DNA of 64,000 nt from Luzula sylvatica (lineage: Eukaryota; Streptophyta; Magnoliopsida; Poales; Juncaceae). This document shows positions 58,275-64,000 of this stretch, piece after piece. How positions within the stretch are numbered: position 1 is the first letter of the stretch; every line of letters begins with the position of its first letter. Location of the stretch: the NCBI GenBank assembly GCA_946800325.1, contig OX326961.1:53735793-53799792 (forward strand), in the 5' to 3' direction. The translations under genes and the position numbers were made by a program. Below the pieces are notes generated by a model. The model was not told where the DNA came from. It searched no databases and saw nothing but the letters and a program-made list of their open reading frames with translations.

Positions 58275-58615
58275 AATAATAAGCAACGATGCATGCGTAG
58301 CCTATGAATATTAAAACATGATGTGATACTTGTTCATGCTAATTTCATTTTGTCATGCATGATGCATATTGCATGTTCACTAACATTGTATAAATAAGTT
58401 GTAGCAACTCATTGGTCTTAGTTTTTCATATATAATTTTTTATTTTACTAAAAACTCAATGATTAATTACAAAGTTTTGAAATAATATGTCAATACTTTA
58501 TACTCTCTTAATTTTTGTGGGTATAAAATAAACTGAGATATTGGAAGAAATCTGTTATTAGCAATCTTTTGGCTAAAGATTATGGGACAAGTAGAGGATT
58601 CGCATATTCCTTCTT
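58275..58615 (+). repeat. Segment A, copy 3
   Basis: Same-orientation relative of 52925-53255, with CTAATTTCATTTTGTCATGC, TTTTGAAATAATATGTCAA, AAATAAACTGAGATATTGGA and GATTATGGGACAAGTAGAGG. Confidence 0.75.
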
Positions 58616-58719
58616 TATTTCGAGGGAAGAAATGGTCGCAGATTAAGTTTTGGTTGTCCAACAAAATCATAATAATCATGATTAGGACATTACAAAGTAT
58701 AATAATCCGAATATCCAAA

Positions 58720-58862
58720 TTTTTTTTTTTTGAAGAAAATCCTAGGCGTGGCTATTATACATATATATTTTTTATATTGATGCCGTCGGGACTCGAATCC
58801 ATAACTTTTACAACATACGAGATTATTGTGCTAATCACTCAACCATCTAACCTATGAGACCA
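58720..58862 (-). mobile_element. Probable tRNA-derived SINE
   Basis: On the minus strand it starts TGGTCTCATAGGTTAGATGG, has a good RNA polymerase III B box (GGATTCGAGTCCC, 58788-58800) about 65 bp downstream, and ends in A12 (58720-58731). The A box is poor and no clear target duplication was found, so this is a moderate call. Confidence 0.45.
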
Positions 58863-59569
58863 TTGGTAAATAATAATATGCCAAATAAAATGTAGAAAAA
58901 TTATCATGTATCCTAAAATAATAATAACAAATCTCAGCTTCGTTTGTACTTTATATGTAAAATAGTAATAGTAATTCGGGATTAGTTTGGCATATTTTGT
59001 TGTCGCGATTCTTGAGATTATAATATCATAGAAATTGTGTTTACGTATAAAATAAATAATTTTAGAAAATGATTATGTAAGGTTATTTTTTGAACGGGTC
59101 AATTTCTGAGAATTTTTTTTTGCACTTCGCTCTTAACGCACGCCAGACAGACATATATATTTTATCTCATATTTATATCTTTTTTATACTATAGTCTATA
59201 AATACAAATTGTGTTCTTATTTATATTTTTTAGCGTGGATGAAGATCAGTGATATTTATACCTTGTTTACTATTATTTATACACTTTGTAATATTTAAAA
59301 ATAAAATAAAGTAGAAATACTAGTATTTTTATTATGAGCCATATAAAAAAATATATATATGAAGGTGAAAGATATATAACGGCATGACATGCGTTAAGAA
59401 CGGAGTACGTTAGTAACTCTCTTACATAAATATCAATAAATTGCGAAGTTACATAATTATTTCAATAATATATATTCTTGTGCAAAAATAAAATCTGAAT
59501 TGTAAATTTCTACCAGTGAATAGGTAATACATTCCAACTAGATGATATATTGCATGACCTCATTTGAGA

Positions 59570-60056
59570 ATAGAGTCAATGAATCATAAACAATTCCACA
59601 ATCGGATCAAACATGAATTCTTAATTCAAATATTCTCTTTGAAATTCGTTCAAAACCCTAATAAATTGGATCACTAAAACCCAATAACCCGAATATTTAC
59701 GGTTCGGATCTTCTTACCCGTTTTACCAACATATAAAACAGAGCGAAGTAGACTGTAGAAGTAGAACCCTTCTTCAAGTATCTTCTTGGATCCGGATCCT
59801 CCTTCGTTATTCTCTCTTCAGTACAAATATTAAACCCGTTATCGTCCACCATAATCCTATCCAATTATAAACTGCCACGTCAGTAAATAAATGATATGAT
59901 ACTATATCAATGGTCGGTCCATAGTGAACCAGGTTTACTTTATAATTTCACATCAGAAGTCTTTTACTCTTAATCGTCTCTCTCTATTGTGAACAAAGCT
60001 CGGTTCTTTCTTCTCATTTTCTCGACACAGGAGAGTGAAAATTGAAGTTATTGAAG
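59570..60056 (+). promoter_or_regulatory. Promoter and 5' UTR of the 60-kb gene (segment B, copy 3)
   Basis: Lies directly upstream of the start codon and is shared with 57005-57650 and, inverted, 53256-53530. TATA-like ACATATAAAACAGAG is near 59729. The conserved word GTGAACAAAGCT lies about 65 bp before the ATG. The exact transcription start is unknown. Confidence 0.5.
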
Positions 60057-61099
60057 ATGGTTTTGTGGGAGATAACTGCAATTACTGCATATTTTCTTGG
60101 GTTAAAGCGGACTTATAAACTGGCACTGAGGATTCAACGCCGTTTGATTGCGCCCAACCATCCCAAGATTCGTGATTTTATATACAGGTATTGTTCTTTG
60201 TTTTGTTATTAATGCGGAAAAGGTTAGTGTTTAATATTATTTGAAGTCATCATGCTCATTATCGACTGTTAATTCAGAAATTATCTGAGAAAAGTGAATT
60301 CTCGGTTATGCAGTAATCCCTGTATGTTTGTAATTAGATCCTTATTTCGTATTTTTTTTTTTTTGGGTTCAATTTTGTATTAAACTCATTGAAATATAAA
60401 ATTTCTTAGCACTTTCACAGTAATGCATGACGAAACCGTACCAGTTAGATCTGTATACTGATAGTTACATCCCATACCACTCAGTACCAGCATAGTATTT
60501 TCTTGATCATATCATATATTTTTATATTTTTCTTGTCTCTTTCTTGCTTGAATTAAAATTTAAATCCTTAAATTGATATCAAACTTGAGAATCTTGAACT
60601 ATTTACTAAACTCTAAAAATATTTCGTGTCCCCCAACAGACGTACCAGATACGTGTTCGACATAGCAGTATCGGTTCACAGAAACATCCAAGAGAGAGAT
60701 TTAGAAGCGGGACGCAACATTGGCAGTGGGATCCTCAGATGGCTCGATCGCATGAAACCATCGGCCCAGATTCGTCCACATCATCATCTCCCCCCACCCA
60801 GCGGCCTAGATCGATCCAAACTCACTTCTCCTCTCAAGAAGCCCAGCACTGGTTTTAAAGCGCCCGAATCGTCGAATTCGTCCAATGGGAGGGTTATGTT
60901 CACTCCTTTGGATATTAGGTCGAGGATTTTGCCTAATGTTATGATGAATAATATATTCAAACAAGGGAATGCAATGGGGGGTGTTAACGGTAGTCAATTT
61001 AGACGTTTTAATGCAAGTTATTTGGGGGTGGGAGGAAAGAGGGAAGTTTTTCAGGGGGTTTTTCGTAAAGATATCGTGGAGTTCATGACGAGGCCATGA
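60057..61099 (+). CDS. Small plant-type protein of unknown function, 196 residues, two exons
   Basis: Exons 60057-60187 and 60640-61099, GT-AG, split within an Arg codon, with frame kept. The N-terminus MVLWEITAITAYFLGL is hydrophobic and could be a membrane anchor or signal. Next comes a basic helix-rich part with many Arg/Lys (LALRIQRRLI, YRRTRYVF) and the block ILRWLDRMKPSAQIR (about 75-90). The C-terminal half is Ser/Pro/Asn-rich and probably disordered, ending DIVEFMTRP. I do not recognise a named family, though the first 90 residues look conserved in style. The 5' region has two extra partial copies nearby. No damage is seen, and the intron ends in CCCCCAACAG. Confidence 0.7.
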
Positions 61100-62146
61100 T
61101 TGAAGGGGTTAATTCTGATGATGTAAATTTTATAATTGGAGTATTGTTTAGATTAATTTGGAATTTTAGATACGGCAGAAATTGTGGAATAAGTTGTGGT
61201 GGTATTTTGGTCTTTTTGTTTCGTTGTTTGATTATTTCAGAATTCATGGATTTCGTTTAGGTTTTGTATCCTTTTATGAGAGAAAATAATGCCTTGTTTT
61301 ATTCGGCGAAGAATTTAATGTTGTTATTTCTATGTGTTTTATGTGTCTCGCTGATTTATTATTTTTATTTTCCAGCAGTTTGAAGTGTTTTCGATATATC
61401 TTTTAAGGGTATTGATGCAATTTCATGTTTTAAATTTTAATGGAAATATAAGGGTATTGATGCGATTGATGTAATTATGATGTTTTGTAAAGCTACATGT
61501 GAATTTTTGCTCTTTATGCAAGTTTCAATAGAAAGATGCAATTACTTGGACATAGGTCCGTCCCCAGGTTTCAAAAGACCCGAGGCCAATGTATTATCGA
61601 TGCGATTGATATTATTAATTGAAGAAACTCAAATAAAATTGATTTTTTTTTTTTTTTGAAGTGGAGAGGGTTTGCATACCCCTCTTTGCACTGATTTTAT
61701 TAAATAGGAATGTTTTTTACAATTATATCTAAACTATATCCCATCTATCTATATCTCATTCTCATACATTCAAAAATACCTTGTGGAGAGTATGGAGAGA
61801 AATAAAGGCAAGAGTTTTACACAAAAAAGCGGAAAATTGTAAAGGAAGTTGAATCGCTAAGTTGTCGGTCTCATATTAGGTTTTCTAAGTCCATTTTTAG
61901 GGTTTTGTTGCGAAAAGTTGTAATGTAATTTCGTTTATCTAAATAATAATATAGAACCAAACAAGCACGTTTCGTGTTCCAGATTCAATATAATAAAAAT
62001 ATATTGGGCCATTTTTCTGCCCAACGGCCCTGAAATTCTATCTAAGCTCTAACCCTAACAAATTTGGGTGGACCAGGTGTACTTTTTCAGCCAATAGGAG
62101 GTTGTTTTGTTCTTTGTTTGTCAGGCCTACTCCTCTCAGTTCTCAG
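61100..62146. other. 3' UTR of the 60-kb gene and intergenic DNA
   Basis: The first 250 bp probably include the 3' UTR. A T15 run at about 61641, followed by GAAGTGGAGAGGG, looks like the A-tail end of a retroposed fragment on the minus strand, but no body could be recognised. No gene. Confidence 0.4.
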
Positions 62147-63350
62147 CAATGTTGTAAATGACGGGATACAGGACGGAACGGTCCGACACCGTTTTAGTGT
62201 ACTAACCGTAAAACGATCGTAAAACGATAAAAAAACGGTAATCCAAAAATGGTAATATTTTCATTAAAATTTGGAGATAAAACAAAAAATATATATATAA
62301 AAATAATTTTTTAATAGTAAAATAAAATATAACCAAATGTCCAAAATACAAAAAATAACATAAACATCAAATAACACAAATCAAATCCAAATTCGTCAAA
62401 TAACATAAGAAATAGAAATTTTAAAATTAGAAGTACTGCCACTTTGTGTATTAGACGCCATTGAGCAATCCTAAAATTAGAAATTGAATTAAATAAGAAA
62501 TAAATTAAACAATAATTGAATCCAAGTTGAATTTCAAATTCATAAATTAAACCAAAATTGGGTCAGAATTGAATTTCAAAAACAAAAATTGAATTGAATT
62601 AAATAAAAATCGAATCGAATTGAATTAAATCATAATCATAATCGAATCGAATTGAATTAAATCAAATTCAAATTTAAAACATACCAGAATTGAATTAAAT
62701 CACAAAGTTTATGTCGAGAAGTTTTCTGTCGCGAAGTTTCTGTCAGAATTGAATTTCGAAGTCCACCAATTGAGTTTCTGTCGCGAAGTTTCTGTCAAAA
62801 TCGGGTATTTAGCACTTACCAGAACTGAATTTCGAATTTAGCACTTACCAAAATTCTGCCGTAGATTCAGACCAAGGAGAGAAGAGAGAACTTTGCCGTA
62901 GATTAAGACCAAGGAAATGAGCCCTGCCCTGTCGCGGAGAGAAGCAGTCGCCGTACCCTGCCCTGTCGCCAGTCGCCGTAGAAGCCCTGCCCTGTCGAGG
63001 AGAGAAGCCCTACTAAACCCTAGTCGCGAGATGAGCCCTGAGAGAGAAGAAAAAAGAGGAGAGAGGCGTGAGAAGCGTGAGACTTCAGAAAAAGATGAGT
63101 ACTGACACTGAGAGAGAAGAAAAAAAAGAGGAGGCCAAAAAATATTGGGCTGGACAAAAAAAGGCTTAAAAAAACTATAAAAAAACAAAAGCCCAACTAT
63201 TTTGTTGCAAAAAACGACCGAAATACGGAACGAAAAACGTTTTGGACTGAAAGAAACGGTCAAACATATAAAAAAAAGGTTGACCGTTTTTCACCGTAAC
63301 ATCGTTTTTTGACCGTTTTTCACCGTAAAACGTCGTTTTTTACAACATTG
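62147..63350. mobile_element. Non-autonomous hAT-type element, 1204 bp
   Basis: The ends CAATGTTGTAAATGACG and CGTCGTTTTTTACAACATTG are inverted. The 8-bp flanks GTTCTCAG (62139-62146) and CTTCTCAG (63351-63358) differ at one base. The subterminal parts carry many ACGGT / ACCGT words in both orientations, as hAT transposase-binding sites often do. The interior has a GA-rich block with CCCTGCCCTGTCGC repeats (62925-63010) and no transposase. A relic of the same family lies near 29590-29765. Confidence 0.75.
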
Positions 63351-63358
63351 CTTCTCAG

Positions 63359-64000
63359 TCACTCTACACACTCTTTCTCTCTCTGTTCCTTCGGCCAATG
63401 GAGGAAAACAAAGAGAAATAAAATTGAAATTACATTACTTCAGTTATATTAAAAAAAATGCAGTTTCAACAATAACTGTTTAAGCACCTTTCTCGCTTAT
63501 CCCATCATATTTTTATGAGAAATTATACCTTGCCACTAGATTTTCACAAAATACTCTCAATTTCTTAATTAACTCACTTCATTACAACCCAATTAACAAG
63601 TACCATTGAATTAATAATTTTAAAATATTAATTATTATTTGTTAATCCAGATGGATGTTAAATGTTAATTATCACGTTAATTATATAACATGTGTTCATC
63701 CAAATACTAATTAAGTGGATAAATCATTAATATGAGGATGTTTCGTGAAAGTCTGCTGGCACCATATATGCCCTCTATTTTTATTGAGGTTAGTGCCCCC
63801 ATATTTTCCCACGGCCACCACAGTCCATACCCTCTATGTCACCCATTAACGATTAATCACCCAATTAATTAACAAAAATACACTTCATTAATACTTAATT
63901 AATATATAATTAAAATATATATTCATTAATATTTTTAATAAATATTAATTAACTATTAATGAATTATCACTTTGCTAATAATTATGTTAATTAATCATCA
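63359..64000. other. Intergenic DNA at the right edge
   Basis: AT-rich; no gene or element end recognised. Confidence 0.4.

Overview
This is nuclear DNA of a flowering plant, most likely a eudicot. It is AT-rich (apart from a few GC-rich repeat blocks), has short GT-AG introns, and is dominated by transposable elements. I could assemble four host protein genes, plus one intact tRNA gene and one broken tRNA gene. The protein genes are a GRAS transcription factor (13.3-15.1 kb, minus), a plant ARF-family GTPase (24.4-25.7 kb, minus, six exons), an ATRIP/SUV2 homologue (42.3-46.2 kb, plus, fourteen exons) and a small plant-type protein of unknown function (60.1-61.1 kb, plus, two exons). Every splice model was built by hand and keeps frame across all junctions.

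Region by region. 0-4 kb: the transposase end and subterminal repeat array of a CACTA element that runs off the left edge. 4.1-6.9 kb: a truncated, reversed Ty1-copia fragment (gag, leader, LTR). 7.5-13.3 kb: an endogenous badnavirus-like pararetrovirus, rearranged and internally deleted, with its full-length-RNA promoter still present and pointing into the 3' end of the GRAS gene. 17.2-20.6 kb: a degenerate copia-type element that keeps only a gag relic. 20.6-23.2 kb: a Helitron-like 3' end, a hAT MITE, and a duplicated tRNA-Ser(GCU) pair, one copy of which was split by another hAT element. 29.8-42.1 kb: a 5'-truncated LINE with a 16-bp target duplication, itself split by a complete 8.8-kb Ty1-copia element with its own 5-bp duplication. 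This nest ends about 160 bp before the start codon of the ATRIP/SUV2 gene.

47.3-50.5 kb is a Mutator-like element with long inverted repeats that carries at least two captured gene fragments in opposite orientations (a Pack-MULE): a DCAF1-like WD40 piece and a possible type I MADS-box piece. 52-60 kb holds a MITE with 54-bp inverted repeats, a second 5'-truncated LINE, a SINE, and several diverged copies of two single-copy-looking segments: the 3' flank of the ATRIP gene and the promoter of the 60-kb gene. 62.1-63.4 kb is a 1.2-kb hAT-type element.

The host genes show no operon-like cooperation; their neighbourhood is mainly a story of nested and captured mobile DNA. The most unusual items are: the permuted pararetrovirus with near-identical flanking copies of an unknown 139-residue ORF; sixteen palindromic MYB-core-like motifs in 84-bp higher-order units in the leader of the complete copia element; the Pack-MULE; and the hAT-split tRNA duplicate. 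None of them is a proven new system. No database search was possible, so family names rest on motifs that I could read.
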